NCBI GenBank assembly: GCA_019118605.1
Contig: DWYP01000010.1
Location: 38,832-102,831, forward strand
Source of the DNA: Candidatus Alistipes faecavium
GTDB lineage: Bacteria > Bacteroidota > Bacteroidia > Bacteroidales > Rikenellaceae
DNA length: 64,000 bases
Direction: 5' to 3'
In this document: positions 49,952-59,233 of the stretch, piece by piece
Position numbering within the stretch: the first letter of the stretch is position 1
Layout: the number at the start of each line of letters is the position of its first letter
Program-made: the position numbers and the translations under genes
Notes under the pieces: generated by a model
Database searches by the model: none
Seen by the model: the letters and a program-made list of their open reading frames with translations, nothing else
Told to the model about the DNA's origin: nothing

Positions 49952-52924
49952 ATGAAAAAAATCCTGTTGACATTTTTCTCGGCCCTGTTCGCCGTGGCGG
50001 CCTTCGCCCAGAACGGGAGCGTGAAGGGTACGGTCGTGAATGCCGATACCGGGGAAGAGGTCGTCGGGGCGGTGCTGATCGTCTCGCCGGTGAAGGATCC
50101 CTCCGCACAGAAGGGTTTCACTTCCGGATACAAGGGCTCCGTGTCGATCCCCTCGCTCGCCTACGGCGAGTATTCGCTTTCGGTGTCGTTCATCGGCTAC
50201 CAGAACTACGACACGACCTTCCGCGTGGCGGCGCCCCGGGTCGACCTGGGGACGGTGAAACTCAAGCCGGGCGTGCAGATCGAAACCGTCGTCAAGGAGG
50301 TCAAGGCCCTGCGCACCTCGCAGAAGGGCGACACGGTGAGCTACAACGCCGGGGCCTTCAAGGTGACCAATGACGCCGATGTCGAGGGCCTTCTGAAGAA
50401 GATGCCGGGCATCACGGTGATCGACGGCGTGGTCGAGACCCAGGGCGAGGAGGTCAAGAAGGTCTTCGTCGACGGCAAGGAGTTCTTCGGCGAGGACGTG
50501 ACGACGGCCATCAAGTCGCTTCCCGCGGAGGCCGTCGACCGCATCGAGGTCTACAACAAGCTCTCCGATGCCGCGGAGTTCTCGGGTATGGACGACGGCG
50601 AAGGGTACAAGGCCATCAACATCGTCACGCGTCCGGGCATGCGCCAGGGGCTGTTCGGAAAGCTCTATGCCGGAGTCGGCTACGATGCCGAATCCGAGAC
50701 CCAGGACAAGGACCGTTTCAAATACCTCGCCGGCGGCAACGTGAACCTCTTCCACGGTGACAGCCGCGTGTCGCTGATCGGGCTGTTCAACAACGTCAAC
50801 CAGCAGAACTTCTCCTTTGAGGATATTCTGGGCGTCACGGGCGGCGGAGGCGGGCGCCGCGGGGGCGTAGGCCAGTACATGGTGCGCCCGCAGGCGGGTG
50901 TGGCCACGGTCAACGCCCTGGGCGTCAACTACTCCGACACGTGGGGCAAACGCGATCAGGTGAAGATCGAAGGAAGCTACTTCTTCAACAATACGAACAC
51001 GGCGAACCGCTCGACGGTGGACAAGTGGTACGAGGCGCCGATGAGCCCCGATACGCTGATGACCCGCGGCTATTCCGATACGGAGGGTTACAACCACCGC
51101 TTCAACGCCCGTCTGGAGTGGAAGATTTCCGAGAACCAGAACCTGATGATCCGCCCGCGCTTCAGCTACCAGATCAACGATCCGTGGAGCCAGACGACCG
51201 GATGGCAGTTCGGCGCCCCGGAGAGCGGCGGCAGCGGATACAGCTATACCGACAATTACAGCGATTCCCGGAATTACGGCTACAACCTGGGCACGAGCGC
51301 CGTCTACCGGGCCAAGCTGGGCAAGGACGGGCGTACGCTGACCCTCGACGGATCGTTCAGCTATTCGGACCGCAAGAACAATTCGACCTCGTGGTCCAAC
51401 GTGCAGGAGATCTCCACCATCCGCCCGGGTGTCGGGAGCGATCCTTTCGCGTGGGATCCTGCGGCCTACACCACGCTGCGCTACCTGCGGAGCATGGCCC
51501 CGTCGTCGTCGTACAGCCTGCGCGGGAATGTCACCTATACCGAACCGGTTGCCAAATACGCGCAGGTGAGCCTCCAGTACCGGATGTCGTACAACTCGCA
51601 GGAACGCGACAAGAGCTCCTACGTCACGGGCGACGACTTCTCGATCGCAGGCCTCACGCCCGACCCGCTGCTGTCGAACTCCTACGAGAGCGGCTACCTG
51701 ACGCAGAGCGTCGGCCCGGGCTTCCGCTTTTCGAAGGAGCGCAACACGTTCGTGGCGAACGTCTACTACCAGCGTTCGGCCCTCGACGGACAGATCGTGC
51801 AGGAGAATTCCGAGAAGATCAAACACTCGTACGACAACGTGACCTACTTCATGATGGGCCAGCTGAACATCAACCGCGAGAACTCGCTGCGACTGTTCGT
51901 CTCGTCCTATACCGACAGCCCGTCGGTCACGGCGCTGCAGAGCGTGTACGACGTGTCGGATGCGCAGAACATCTCGCGCGGAAATCCCGACCTGAACCCC
52001 AACTACTCGCACCGTGTGGATTTCCACTATACGAACTCCAACGTCGAGAAGGGCCGGACGTTCATGTGGATGTTCGGGATGAACGCCACGCAGGACTACG
52101 TTGCCACACATCTGGTCCAGAATCCCGGGACGATGAACATCGCCGGCGAGACCTATACGCCGAACTACTACTCCACGCAGGTCAACCTCGACGGATACTG
52201 GAATCTGCGTACGAACCTGAGCTACGGATTCCCGATCGGGTTCCTGAAGTCGAACTTCAACGTCATGGCGGGTGTCTCCTATTCGGTGGCTCCGAGCATG
52301 CTGGGCGGCACGGTCGAAGCAACGGGCACGATCCTCGACGGCGAGCGCAACGACACGCGGAACCTGGGTTATAATTTCCGGGCCGTGCTGGGCAGCAACA
52401 TCTCCGAGAACGTGGACTTCACCTTCTCGTGGAACGGCAACTACAACGAGGCGACGAACTCGCTCAACACGTCGAATTCGAAGAACCGCTACTTCAACCA
52501 CACGGCGCAAGGGAGCATGAAGTTCATCTTACCGCTGGGCTTCACCCTGACGGGCAGCGCCTCCTACACGCAGTACGTGGGCTACACGAACGACTACGAG
52601 GAGGATTACCTGCTGTGCAACGTCTGGCTGGGCAAGAAGGTTTTCAAGAACCAGCGCGGCGAGATCCTGATCGGCGTGAACGACCTCTTCAACCAGAATA
52701 CGGCCTTTGCGCGTTCGACGGGTTCGGGATGGACGCAGAACTCGACCAACAGCGTGATCGGACGCTACTACATGGTGCAGTTCACCTTCAACCTGCGGCA
52801 TTTCGGCAAGAAGGGCTCGCAGAACATCAACGATTACGAAGGAATGGGCGGCCCCGCACGGCGGATGGGCCCCGGCGGCCCCGGCGGCCCTCCTCCCCCT
52901 CCCCACGGAATGGGCCCGCGGTAG
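49952..52924 (+). CDS. TonB-receptor-like outer-membrane beta-barrel protein (OMP_b-brl family)
   Basis: A 990-residue outer-membrane protein. After the signal peptide (about 1-19) comes a CarboxypepD_reg-like domain (about 22-110; GSVKGTVVNADTGEEVVGAVL), a plug-like region (VEGLLKKMPGITVIDGVVE; IKSLPAEAVDRIEVYNKLSD), and a large barrel with alternating aromatic/polar strands (about 215-960). It lacks a SusD partner or TonB box I can point to, so it belongs to the TonB-receptor-like OMP_b-brl group of unknown cargo. The C-terminus ends in a Gly/Pro-rich tail (GGPGGPPPPPHGMGPR) rather than a terminal aromatic strand. Confidence 0.88.
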   Translation: MKKILLTFFSALFAVAAFAQNGSVKGTVVNADTGEEVVGAVLIVSPVKDPSAQKGFTSGYKGSVSIPSLAYGEYSLSVSFIGYQNYDTTFRVAAPRVDLGTVKLKPGVQIETVVKEVKALRTSQKGDTVSYNAGAFKVTNDADVEGLLKKMPGITVIDGVVETQGEEVKKVFVDGKEFFGEDVTTAIKSLPAEAVDRIEVYNKLSDAAEFSGMDDGEGYKAINIVTRPGMRQGLFGKLYAGVGYDAESETQDKDRFKYLAGGNVNLFHGDSRVSLIGLFNNVNQQNFSFEDILGVTGGGGGRRGGVGQYMVRPQAGVATVNALGVNYSDTWGKRDQVKIEGSYFFNNTNTANRSTVDKWYEAPMSPDTLMTRGYSDTEGYNHRFNARLEWKISENQNLMIRPRFSYQINDPWSQTTGWQFGAPESGGSGYSYTDNYSDSRNYGYNLGTSAVYRAKLGKDGRTLTLDGSFSYSDRKNNSTSWSNVQEISTIRPGVGSDPFAWDPAAYTTLRYLRSMAPSSSYSLRGNVTYTEPVAKYAQVSLQYRMSYNSQERDKSSYVTGDDFSIAGLTPDPLLSNSYESGYLTQSVGPGFRFSKERNTFVANVYYQRSALDGQIVQENSEKIKHSYDNVTYFMMGQLNINRENSLRLFVSSYTDSPSVTALQSVYDVSDAQNISRGNPDLNPNYSHRVDFHYTNSNVEKGRTFMWMFGMNATQDYVATHLVQNPGTMNIAGETYTPNYYSTQVNLDGYWNLRTNLSYGFPIGFLKSNFNVMAGVSYSVAPSMLGGTVEATGTILDGERNDTRNLGYNFRAVLGSNISENVDFTFSWNGNYNEATNSLNTSNSKNRYFNHTAQGSMKFILPLGFTLTGSASYTQYVGYTNDYEEDYLLCNVWLGKKVFKNQRGEILIGVNDLFNQNTAFARSTGSGWTQNSTNSVIGRYYMVQFTFNLRHFGKKGSQNINDYEGMGGPARRMGPGGPGGPPPPPHGMGPR

Positions 52925-52944
52925 CGCAGCGCTCCGCACAAGAG

Positions 52945-52977
52945 AAACCCCCTGCAGCAATGGCTGCAGGGGGTTTT
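52945..52977. terminator. Terminator after the barrel gene
   Basis: AAACCCCCTGCAGC pairs with GCTGCAGGGGGTTT around AATG, followed by TTTT overlap; may also stop the convergent exporter operon. Confidence 0.85.
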
Positions 52978-52987
52978 CATGTTTTGA

Positions 52988-53087
52988 CGCGGCTGCCGGG
53001 TTTGCTTCGGTTCTCGGGCTCGCTTCGGCTGCCGCTTGTCGCGTCTGCCGTCGGCTCTCGCTTGCTTTGGCTCTCGGGTTTGCTTGC
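52988..53087. repeat. Degenerate short tandem repeats
   Basis: The spacer before the exporter operon's end is made of drifting 16-19 base units such as CTGCCGGGTTTGCTTCGGT, TCTCGGGCTCGCTTCGGCT and CTCTCGGGTTTGCTTGC. No ORF is supported here. Confidence 0.6.
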
Positions 53088-53117
53088 ACCCTCCGGAGTC
53101 GCCCCGTCCCCGGCAGG

Positions 53118-54404
53118 CTACTGCCTCCGGATCGGCTTGCGGCGGAGGGGCGAATTCCCGGGCGAATTCCCTTCGGTGATCCGGGCCTTCACCGGCTTCT
53201 GCAACTGCTCGCGCTGCTCGTGGCGGATCACCTGATGGGTGCCGATGCAGGCCAGTCCGCTGTATATGACCGTGAGGATGACAAGCCACTTGATCTCGGC
53301 AAAGACCTCCGGGAGCGTCGCCCCCATGGTCTGCAGGCGGATGAATCCGTTGACGCCGTGGCTGCTGGGGAAGATCTTTCCGAAGGCGTAGAGCCATTCG
53401 GGGAATCCTTCGCGGGGGAACGATACGCCGCTGAGCATCAGCACGGGGATCGAAGTCCACAGGAGCAGCAGCAGGGAATTCTCGCGGTAGCGGAAGAGCG
53501 TCGACACGGCGATGCCCATGGCGATGCACGCCACGACGTAGATCGAGACGAAGAGGAAGACGGCCCACGGGGCGCCGTTCATCGGGAAGTGGAAGAGCCG
53601 GTAATGGAGCCCGAAGATGTAGGTGCACGTCACGGCGTAGATGGCCGCGTAGACGAGTCCTCGTCCCACGACGATCGGGAGGGTCGACATCTGCCTCCGC
53701 CCCGGGGGGCAGAGCTTGCGGTAGAGGCCGAATTCGCGCCACGTGCCGCCGATCATGCCGATTCCTATGAGCATCGTCTGCTGGATGATGACGATGATGA
53801 TCGCGGGCATGACGAAGGTTCCGTATCCCAGATAGGGGTTGAAGAGGTTGTGCGACTCGTAGATCACGGGCTGTACGGTGGCCTGCGCCTGGGGGAGGTT
53901 TGCGCCCTTGGCGATCAGCCGCTGGAATTCGACCATCGCGCCGGTCTTCCCGATCGTCGTCACGAGCTCCTGGAAGACCTGCCGGTACATCAGGAAGTAG
54001 CTGGCGTCGCAGTAGATCGCCACGTCGGCCTGCTCGCCCCCGTAGAGATTCTGCTCGTAGTCCGCGGGGATGTAGACGATTCCGTATATCTCGCGGTTGA
54101 AGAAGAGCTGCCGGGCCTCCTCCATCGAGGTGGGCTCGTAGGCCACATAGGTGTTCGGGCCGCTGTTGAACGACTCGATGAGGCTGCGGCTTGTAGGCGT
54201 GCGGCACTCGTCGACCACGCCGATCGGGACATTGCGCAGCACCTGCGTGCCGTAAGCCAGCGAGTAGACCGTGGCATAGATCAGCAGCGCGAAGATCAGC
54301 ACCAGCATGACGCCTCCGTCGGTGAAAATCGTGCGGAATTCGTTGCTGACGACAGTCCGTGTCTGCTGCCAGTATGAGGCAATTTGTTTCTTGAATCGGT
54401 TCAT
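53118..54404 (-). CDS. ABC-2 type transporter permease (YhhJ/YbhR type)
   Basis: A 428-residue permease of the drug/lipid exporter class. One membrane segment at about 30-52, a large extracytoplasmic domain (about 60-220), then about five membrane segments (225-400), with FPREGFPEWLYAFGKIFPSSHGVNGF, a typical ABC-2 motif region, here quoted in pieces: SGVSFPREG and FPSSHGVNGFIR. The C-terminus is basic (LRRKPIRRQ). Last gene of the minus-strand TolC-HlyD-permease-permease operon; it starts one base after the other permease ends. Confidence 0.88.
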   Translation of the reverse strand: MNRFKKQIASYWQQTRTVVSNEFRTIFTDGGVMLVLIFALLIYATVYSLAYGTQVLRNVPIGVVDECRTPTSRSLIESFNSGPNTYVAYEPTSMEEARQLFFNREIYGIVYIPADYEQNLYGGEQADVAIYCDASYFLMYRQVFQELVTTIGKTGAMVEFQRLIAKGANLPQAQATVQPVIYESHNLFNPYLGYGTFVMPAIIIVIIQQTMLIGIGMIGGTWREFGLYRKLCPPGRRQMSTLPIVVGRGLVYAAIYAVTCTYIFGLHYRLFHFPMNGAPWAVFLFVSIYVVACIAMGIAVSTLFRYRENSLLLLLWTSIPVLMLSGVSFPREGFPEWLYAFGKIFPSSHGVNGFIRLQTMGATLPEVFAEIKWLVILTVIYSGLACIGTHQVIRHEQREQLQKPVKARITEGNSPGNSPLRRKPIRRQ

Positions 54405-54405
54405 A

Positions 54406-55584
54406 TCAGAGTCTCCCCCAGAATTTTTCCTCCGTGCAGACTTTCCGCAGCCGCGGCAGACACAGCATCGGCAGGAGGATGAACAGCGTCATGCAGAGCA
54501 GGTCGGTGATCGAATAGATCCACGGGGTGCCGCGGAGCATCTGGTCGACGAAGATGTCGGTGTAGAAGGTAAATGGAAAGAACTTGCTCACCCACTGCAT
54601 CGGCTCCCACATGGCCATGATCGGGAACGTGAGTCCCGAGAAGGTGAAAGCCAGGACGGAGTATCCTCCGCCGATGGAGAGCGAGAGGCGCAGGCTGGCC
54701 AGCAGCGAGACGATCAGTACGGAGATCGCCTGGTAGCTGAGGATGAAGAGCAGCGTGCCGACGAGGATCACGGCGAGGCTTCCGTTGAGCGGGGTCCCGA
54801 CGATGCGGAAGTTGATGAGCAGCATGACCAGCGAGACGAGGAACATGATGGCCGTGATGGGCAGGAGCTTTCCCGTGAGCGCCGCGGTGATCGAGTCCCC
54901 ACCGGTGCGGAGCCATTCGCGGGCCGTGGAGCGCTTGAGCTCGGTGCCTATTGCGAAGATCGTCACCATGACCGTAAAGATCATCAGCATCATGGGCATG
55001 AAGCTCGGGGCCAGGTAGTATCCGTAGTTGATCAGGGGGTTGAAGAGCACGTGGCGGTCGAAACGGATGGGCATGAGCTGCGCCATGGCCTGGCGTTCGG
55101 TCAGCCCCTGTTTCATGAGCAGCTGCAGCTGGATGCCTGCCGAGAAGGTCGTTGCGGCGGTTTGAATGTCCTTGGATAGCAGTCCGTTGACGGTGATGTT
55201 TGTTCCCGAGACGTAGTTTTCGAGGTGCGTCTGGCTGTTGCTCAGGATCGACTTCTCGAAGAACGCCGGGATCTGCACGATGGCCATGATCTTCCCCTCG
55301 CGCATGAGGCGTTCTCCTTCGGCCATGTCCTGAATGTCGTACGCCACCATCGGGGTCGGGGTGTCGTCGATCATTTGGGCGATTTTCCGCGAGAGCGTCG
55401 TCTGGTCCTCGTCGAGGATGGCGATCGGGACGTCGCGGATGGCTCCCCGGTTGAACAGCAGCGCGAAGAAGGCGAACGACAGCACGGGCAGAAAGACCGT
55501 CAGCACGAAATACATCGGCTGATGGGTCAGTCTCCCCCACTCGCGCTCCAGGACGGCGCCGACGTTGTGAAAGAATCCCGGCAT
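54406..55584 (-). CDS. ABC-2 type transporter permease (paralogue of its neighbour)
   Basis: A 392-residue permease with the same layout as the next gene: N-terminal membrane segment (about 25-45), extracytoplasmic domain (50-190), then about five membrane segments. SGLTFPIMAMWEPMQWV and FPFTFYTDIF are the ABC-2 landmarks. It and its neighbour probably form a heterodimer. No ATPase gene is in the operon, and neither permease has a fused nucleotide-binding domain. It starts two bases after the HlyD gene stops. Confidence 0.88.
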   Translation of the reverse strand: MPGFFHNVGAVLEREWGRLTHQPMYFVLTVFLPVLSFAFFALLFNRGAIRDVPIAILDEDQTTLSRKIAQMIDDTPTPMVAYDIQDMAEGERLMREGKIMAIVQIPAFFEKSILSNSQTHLENYVSGTNITVNGLLSKDIQTAATTFSAGIQLQLLMKQGLTERQAMAQLMPIRFDRHVLFNPLINYGYYLAPSFMPMMLMIFTVMVTIFAIGTELKRSTAREWLRTGGDSITAALTGKLLPITAIMFLVSLVMLLINFRIVGTPLNGSLAVILVGTLLFILSYQAISVLIVSLLASLRLSLSIGGGYSVLAFTFSGLTFPIMAMWEPMQWVSKFFPFTFYTDIFVDQMLRGTPWIYSITDLLCMTLFILLPMLCLPRLRKVCTEEKFWGRL

Positions 55585-55586
55585 GG

Positions 55587-56576
55587 TTACCGTGCGATTT
55601 TATCCCAGTCGACCAGCACGCTCATTCCGGGGCGCATGTTCCCGGCCTCCGAGACGGGCTTGGCCTTGATGGCGAAGGTGCGGATGTCGAAACCTCCCTG
55701 GGTGCGCGTGGCGGCCCACGTTGCGAAGTCGGCCTGCGGGGCGATGTAGCTCACCTCGAACTCCACGTCGCGGTCCAGCGCCGGGACGTATCCGGTCATG
55801 CGGGTCCCGAGGACGATTCCCGGGAGGAGGGTCTCCTTGATGTTGAAGGTCACCCAGATGTCGCTCATGTCGAGGATGGCGACCACGGGGTATCCGCTGC
55901 CCACGAGCTCGCCCTCTTCGGCGATGATCGTCGAGACCTCTCCCGTGACGGGCGAATAGACCATGGCGTCGTTGATGTAGGACTCGACCTCCGAGACGGC
56001 GCCCTGAGCCTGGCGTACGCGGGCTGCGGCGGCCTCCTTGTCCTCCTTGCGGGCACCGTCGGTGGCCAGCTCGTACTGTGCTTTCGCGGCCATGGCCGTC
56101 GCCTCCATCGCCTTGTAGTTTGCCTGCGCCTCGTCGAGCTTCTGGGCCGGGAGCACGCCGCTTTCATAGAGGTTCTGCACGCGCTCGAAGGTCTTGCGCG
56201 CGAGTTCGAGCCCTGCCTGAGCCTTCTCCCACATGTTCAGGGCCGCGGCGATCTGCTGCGCGCGGGCTCCGGCGATGGCCGCGGCGTCGAGCGCCGAGGC
56301 GGCGCTCTTCACGGCTTCGGCCTGCTCGAGCTTGGCATTCAGTTCGGGGGTCGAGAGCGTGTAGAGCAGCTCTCCCTTGGTAACCTGCTGACCCTGTTCG
56401 ACCTTCATGGCGTCGATTCGCCCGGGGACTTTCGAGGAGGCCTTGTAGGTCGTGCATTCGACGGTTCCCTGAATCAGCGTCGGGGTGCGTTTGTTCAGGT
56501 AGAGGCTGATGAGCACCACGGCGAGGATGATGGTCGCTCCGGCGGCCAAGATTCCGATAACGTTGCTTCGTTTCAT
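55587..56576 (-). CDS. HlyD family periplasmic adaptor
   Basis: A 329-residue adaptor: an N-terminal membrane anchor (about 7-27), a lipoyl half (VPGRIDAMKVEQGQQVTKGELL), a long alpha-helical hairpin (about 75-190), the second lipoyl half (VYSPVTGEVSTIIAEEGELVGSG) and a beta-barrel. It bridges the two permeases and the TolC-like channel encoded just upstream. The length and single anchor fit the YbhG/EmrA-like group. Confidence 0.93.
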   Translation of the reverse strand: MKRSNVIGILAAGATIILAVVLISLYLNKRTPTLIQGTVECTTYKASSKVPGRIDAMKVEQGQQVTKGELLYTLSTPELNAKLEQAEAVKSAASALDAAAIAGARAQQIAAALNMWEKAQAGLELARKTFERVQNLYESGVLPAQKLDEAQANYKAMEATAMAAKAQYELATDGARKEDKEAAAARVRQAQGAVSEVESYINDAMVYSPVTGEVSTIIAEEGELVGSGYPVVAILDMSDIWVTFNIKETLLPGIVLGTRMTGYVPALDRDVEFEVSYIAPQADFATWAATRTQGGFDIRTFAIKAKPVSEAGNMRPGMSVLVDWDKIAR

Positions 56577-56588
56577 ATGTTTCGATGT

Positions 56589-58043
56589 TTATTTTTTTTC
56601 GAATTGGATGGTCTGTGCGTCGTTGCGGCGCGCGTAGGTCGGGAACTCGTCGCTGATGCCCGCGGCTTCGAGCAGCTGGGCGAGCAGCAGGTCGTAGTTG
56701 TAGGCGGTCTGGAGGCGTTCGGTGCGCACTCCCGCGAGGTTCAGCTCGGCGTCGATCAGGTCGGTCGAGGAGCTCATTCCCTCCTTGAATGCCGCCTGCT
56801 TGATCCGCAGGTACTCTTCGGCGAAGGCCAGCGAGGCGTCGATCGAGATCATCTGGTTGTGGTAGTTCATCAGCTGGTTGTAGAGCTTCTCGACCAGTAC
56901 GGCGACATCCTGTCCGGCCTTGTTCTGCAGCTCGCCCACGCGGCGTGCGGTCTGCTTGGCGGCCGAATACTTGTATTCGCGGCTCAGGCCGTCGAAGATC
57001 TTGATGTTGACCCCCACGCCCACGGCCCAGCGGGGCAGGATCCCCGTGACCTGGTAGTTGTAGAACGAGGCGCCGCCCATTGCCGCAACCTGGGGCAGGA
57101 ACTCCGCACGCTGGGCGCGCACGCCCTCTTCGGCCAGCTGGCGCTTGAGCGACACCTGGCTGAGCAGCGGGTTGCGGGCCTCGGCCATATCCTGATAGTA
57201 TTCCAGCTCCTCGATCTGCGAGAGAATGAACATCGCGGTCACGGGCTGCCACTCGTTTTCGCGTCCGAGGGTATTCGACAGGGCGCTGGCGATGGTCTGA
57301 ACCTGCAGTTTGGCATTGGCCAGTTCGCGTTCGGCCTCCGCGAGCTTGAAGGCGACGTAGAGGCGTTCGCTCTGTGCGATCATTCCGTTTTTCTCCAGGG
57401 CGAGGGCGTCTTCGAGATGGCGGCGCATGCCGTCCACGACCTGCTGGCGCACGGTGACGACCTGCTCGGCGAGCGAGAGTCCGAAATAACGCTCCACGAG
57501 CTCCGAGATCAGGGCGTTGCGGGTCTGGTTTCCCTGCTCGACGGCGGTTTTCTCGTTGATTTTCGCGGCGCGGTTCGCGGCGTTGATCTTTCCGCCCATC
57601 CAGATCGGGAGCGTGACCTCTCCGCCGACGAATCCGAGGCTGCGGTCCTGCACCTTGAGGAACCAGTCGGCCTCGAGCATGGGGGTGATCAGCCCCTGAA
57701 TACCCTGCAGCAGGGCGGGGTCGGTGATCAGTCCGCTTCCGAGGAGTTTTCCGGCAAATTCCTGTGTCGGGGCCTTGAGGTTGTTGAAATCCACGCCTAT
57801 ATCCTTTCCCAGATAGGCATAGGCCCCGGTGACGTTGATCTGGGGCATGCGCAGACCTATGGCGGCGCGACGCTCCTGCTGGGCGGCGCGTTCCTCGTAA
57901 CCGGCGGCTTTCATGGCGGGATTCTCCGTGAGCGTGACGGCAATCGCTTCTTCGAGCGAAAGCATCTGTTTGCCGGTCTGTGCGAGACCGGGCGCAGGCA
58001 GTGCCGTAGCCGTCGCGATGGCGATCTTGAGAATTGTTTTCAT
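56589..58043 (-). CDS. TolC family outer-membrane channel
   Basis: A 484-residue outer-membrane efflux protein. The signal peptide (about 1-21, ending PGLAQ) is followed by two OEP repeats (LSLEEAIAVTLTENPAMKAA near 28-47, and AEARNPLLSQVSLKRQLAEE near 286-305) with long helices between them. Unlike the RND channel in this window it has no lipobox. First gene of the exporter operon; the ATG at 58043 follows the -7 element. Confidence 0.93.
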   Translation of the reverse strand: MKTILKIAIATATALPAPGLAQTGKQMLSLEEAIAVTLTENPAMKAAGYEERAAQQERRAAIGLRMPQINVTGAYAYLGKDIGVDFNNLKAPTQEFAGKLLGSGLITDPALLQGIQGLITPMLEADWFLKVQDRSLGFVGGEVTLPIWMGGKINAANRAAKINEKTAVEQGNQTRNALISELVERYFGLSLAEQVVTVRQQVVDGMRRHLEDALALEKNGMIAQSERLYVAFKLAEAERELANAKLQVQTIASALSNTLGRENEWQPVTAMFILSQIEELEYYQDMAEARNPLLSQVSLKRQLAEEGVRAQRAEFLPQVAAMGGASFYNYQVTGILPRWAVGVGVNIKIFDGLSREYKYSAAKQTARRVGELQNKAGQDVAVLVEKLYNQLMNYHNQMISIDASLAFAEEYLRIKQAAFKEGMSSSTDLIDAELNLAGVRTERLQTAYNYDLLLAQLLEAAGISDEFPTYARRNDAQTIQFEKK

Positions 58044-58068
58044 ACCGTTTCGTGATGCATTAGTCCTG

Positions 58069-58076
58069 CAAATATA
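58069..58076 (-). promoter_or_regulatory. -7 element of the TolC-HlyD-permease operon
   Basis: The minus strand reads TATATTTG, 26 bases before the TolC ATG. Confidence 0.65.
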
Positions 58077-58153
58077 TGTGTTCTTTCGATAGGATGGTCT
58101 GTAATATGCCATTTGGAACATTATTGGCCCGAAAAGGGTATAAATAAGCCGGA

Positions 58154-59233
58154 TTATCTCCATACGTGGGCATTCGCTTCGCGCACGCCTCCGGCCATTT
58201 CCGGATAGACGCGCACGTCGACACCCGCCTCGCGGAGCATCCGGGCGCCGCGGCAGCAGACGAAACACGAGGGTTCGTAGGCCGCAAACACCACGCGGGC
58301 AAAGCCGTGCCGCAAGATCAGCTGCGTGCAGCTCTCGGGTTCGCTGCTGCGCTGCGAGCAGGGTTCCATCGAGGAGTAGATCGTCGCGGCGCGCAGGTCG
58401 GCCCCGGCGTCGAGGGCCTTGCGGACGGCCTCCTGCTCGGCGTGATGCGTGGGCGATGTTTCGTGGGTGTACCCCGCGAAGCTCCTCCCGTCGGGCAGCA
58501 CGACGACGGCCCCGACGCAGTAGGAGGTCGCACACGGCACGCACAGGCGTCCCTGGGCAATGGCTTCGGCCAAAAAGCGGCGGTCGGTCTCCGACGTGTC
58601 GGGATGCAGCGTGCACCACGTGACTTCCATCTCCCCGAGCCGTTCGCGGCGGACGCCGGCGCCCTGCGGGGGCCGGAATTCGAAACGTGCGCCTCCGCGT
58701 GCCTCCCCGAGTGTCAGGTGCGGGTTCACGGCGCATCGCACGACGTCGGCCATTCCCTCGTCGAGGAACATCCGGAGCATCTCCGCCCCGCCCTCGACGA
58801 GCAGGTGCCCGATGCCGCGTTTCTCGAGCTCTGTGACGATCCCCGCGGCCGTGACCTTCCCGTCGCAGGGAATGACCGTCGCCACGCCGTCGAGGCCGGG
58901 CTGCGGCCCGGGCGCGAAGACATACCGCTCGGCATCCCCTTCGGTGAAGAAGCGCAGCGTGGGCGAGAGCCTTCCGGAGCGTGTTACCGCGACCTTCGCA
59001 AGGTCGGGCCGCAGCCCGGCCCCGCGGCGTCGGGCGCGTTCGGCTTCATCCCGCAACAACAGTGCCGGATCGTCGTGCCGCAGTGTCCCGGCGCCCACGA
59101 GGATCGCGTCGCACGCGGCGCGCAGGCGCATCACCGCGTCCCAGTCTTCGGGCGTGGAGATCATCAGCCGCCGGGGCGAGTTGTCGTCGAGGTAGTGGTC
59201 GGCCGTCGTGGCGAAGGAGAGGGTTATGCGCAT
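58154..59233 (-). CDS. RibD-like pyrimidine reductase-deaminase with reversed domain order
   Basis: A 359-residue protein with both riboflavin-pathway domains in the opposite order to ordinary RibD. The reductase (RibD_C/DHFR-like) comes first (about 1-215; LSFATTADHYLDD, AACDAILVGAGTLRHDDP, LLVEGGAEMLRMFLDEGM). The cytidine-deaminase-like zinc domain comes second (about 220-359), with H264-A-E266 and MEPCSQRSSEPESCTQLI. The two Cys are nine residues apart, against eight in standard RibD (PCxxxGRTPPC). It may serve riboflavin synthesis or a related pyrimidine pathway. The start overlaps the phosphoesterase gene by ten bases. Confidence 0.85.
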   Translation of the reverse strand: MRITLSFATTADHYLDDNSPRRLMISTPEDWDAVMRLRAACDAILVGAGTLRHDDPALLLRDEAERARRRGAGLRPDLAKVAVTRSGRLSPTLRFFTEGDAERYVFAPGPQPGLDGVATVIPCDGKVTAAGIVTELEKRGIGHLLVEGGAEMLRMFLDEGMADVVRCAVNPHLTLGEARGGARFEFRPPQGAGVRRERLGEMEVTWCTLHPDTSETDRRFLAEAIAQGRLCVPCATSYCVGAVVVLPDGRSFAGYTHETSPTHHAEQEAVRKALDAGADLRAATIYSSMEPCSQRSSEPESCTQLILRHGFARVVFAAYEPSCFVCCRGARMLREAGVDVRVYPEMAGGVREANAHVWR

